In this document: piece after piece, positions 52,817 to 52,999 of the stretch | How positions within the stretch are numbered: position 1 is the stretch's first letter | Layout of the letters: each line of letters begins with the position of its first letter | Assembly (NCBI GenBank): GCA_022564195.1 | Contig: JADFLW010000010.1 | Span: 1-52,999 of the forward strand | Reading direction: 5' to 3' | From: Patescibacteria group bacterium | GTDB lineage: Bacteria > Patescibacteriota > Microgenomatia > UBA1400 > Chisholmbacteraceae | DNA length: 52,999 nt | Made by a program: the position numbers and the translations under genes | Notes under the pieces: generated by a model | Database searches by the model: none | Seen by the model: the letters and a program-made list of their open reading frames with translations, nothing else | What the model was told of the DNA's origin: nothing

Positions 52817-52999
52817 TCAATTTCGCGATTTGAGAAGCAGATACTCCTCGATCAGACACCCTTCCCCAAAGTGCATGGCCGCCAGTTTCTCCATCGACAG
52901 GAGGGGGAGTTCTGCCGAGTCAAGTCCCGGAACAACCTGGGCGTTCGCCGCTGCCATGCCTGGTATCCTCGGTCTATTCCGAATCCCAATCAAACCTTC
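52817..52999 (-). CDS. C-terminal end of an unknown protein (partial)
   Basis: An open frame of 60 codons runs off the right edge of the window, with stop TGA at 52817-52819. Its last residues read LPLLSMEKLAAMHFGEGCLI then EEYLLLKSRN, a plausible helical C-terminus. I cannot name it. The pyrG -35 starts 2 nt after its stop, which fits a separate upstream gene on the same strand. Confidence 0.5.
   Translation of the reverse strand, partial: EGLIGIRNRPRIPGMAAANAQVVPGLDSAELPLLSMEKLAAMHFGEGCLIEEYLLLKSRN

Overview
The window reads as a compact stretch of bacterial chromosome, most likely from a Candidate Phyla Radiation (Patescibacteria) organism. This is inferred from gene content, not from a marker tree. 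The signs are short core proteins (UvrC without its C-terminal helix-hairpin-helix region, a 97-residue ATP synthase delta, a 231-residue HolA-like protein), tightly packed genes with ATGA overlaps, a lone type IV pilus/type II secretion ATPase, an orphan peptide-binding lipoprotein-like protein, and many small unknown membrane proteins. TGA and TAG both work as ordinary stops, so the standard code applies. Many genes lack a Shine-Dalgarno sequence and have a -10 hexamer 5 to 9 bases before the start codon, so leaderless mRNA appears common. Other genes (lexA, atpE, the 58-aa Cys-rich gene) have strong ribosome binding sites.

Region 1 (1-6.7 kb) is accessory: a stomatin/NfeD pair, a GNAT acetyltransferase, a sortase, a tiny KGG-type protein and a Tag-like DNA glycosylase. 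Among them lie three copies of a 112-115 nt repeat that folds into a long hairpin with compensatory changes, and two copies of an unrelated 94-nt hairpin repeat. Region 2 (6.7-10.8 kb) is cell envelope: CAP-domain protein, GspE/PilB ATPase, family 5 substrate-binding protein, SecG and a four-helix holin-like protein. Region 3 (10.8-19.8 kb) holds nucleotide excision repair: uvrC (overlapping a secreted transglutaminase gene by 143 nt), uvrA, uvrB, and lexA divergent from uvrB.

Region 4 (19.8-29.6 kb) is lower glycolysis/gluconeogenesis: pgk (interrupted by three homopolymer indels), mgtE, dedA, gpmI (Thr in place of the nucleophilic Ser), eno and ppsA, then a phosphohexomutase. Region 5 (29.6-36 kb) holds a HolA-like protein, a metallopeptidase, an EF-Tu domain-2-like protein, DinB with a DUF6504-like partner, two unknown proteins and ruvCAB. 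Region 6 (36-43.4 kb) is a complete F-type ATP synthase operon on the minus strand, with a CBS-domain gene inserted between atpG and atpD and translationally overlapping atpD, a delta subunit lacking its N-terminal domain, and an unknown 283-aa protein at the head.

Region 7 (43.4-48.5 kb) starts with tRNA-Lys and tRNA-Glu. Downstream of tRNA-Glu the last 19 bases of that tRNA recur, in full or in part, as direct repeats separating small cassettes: an unknown protein, a triple zinc-ribbon protein, and typA flanked by its own direct repeats. This looks like serial integration at a tRNA end and is the strongest candidate for an undescribed system, together with the hairpin repeats of region 1. 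Region 8 (48.5-53 kb) returns to core genes: a GT-C-like membrane protein, YraN, ribosomal protein L19, CTP synthase, and a partial unknown gene running off the right edge.
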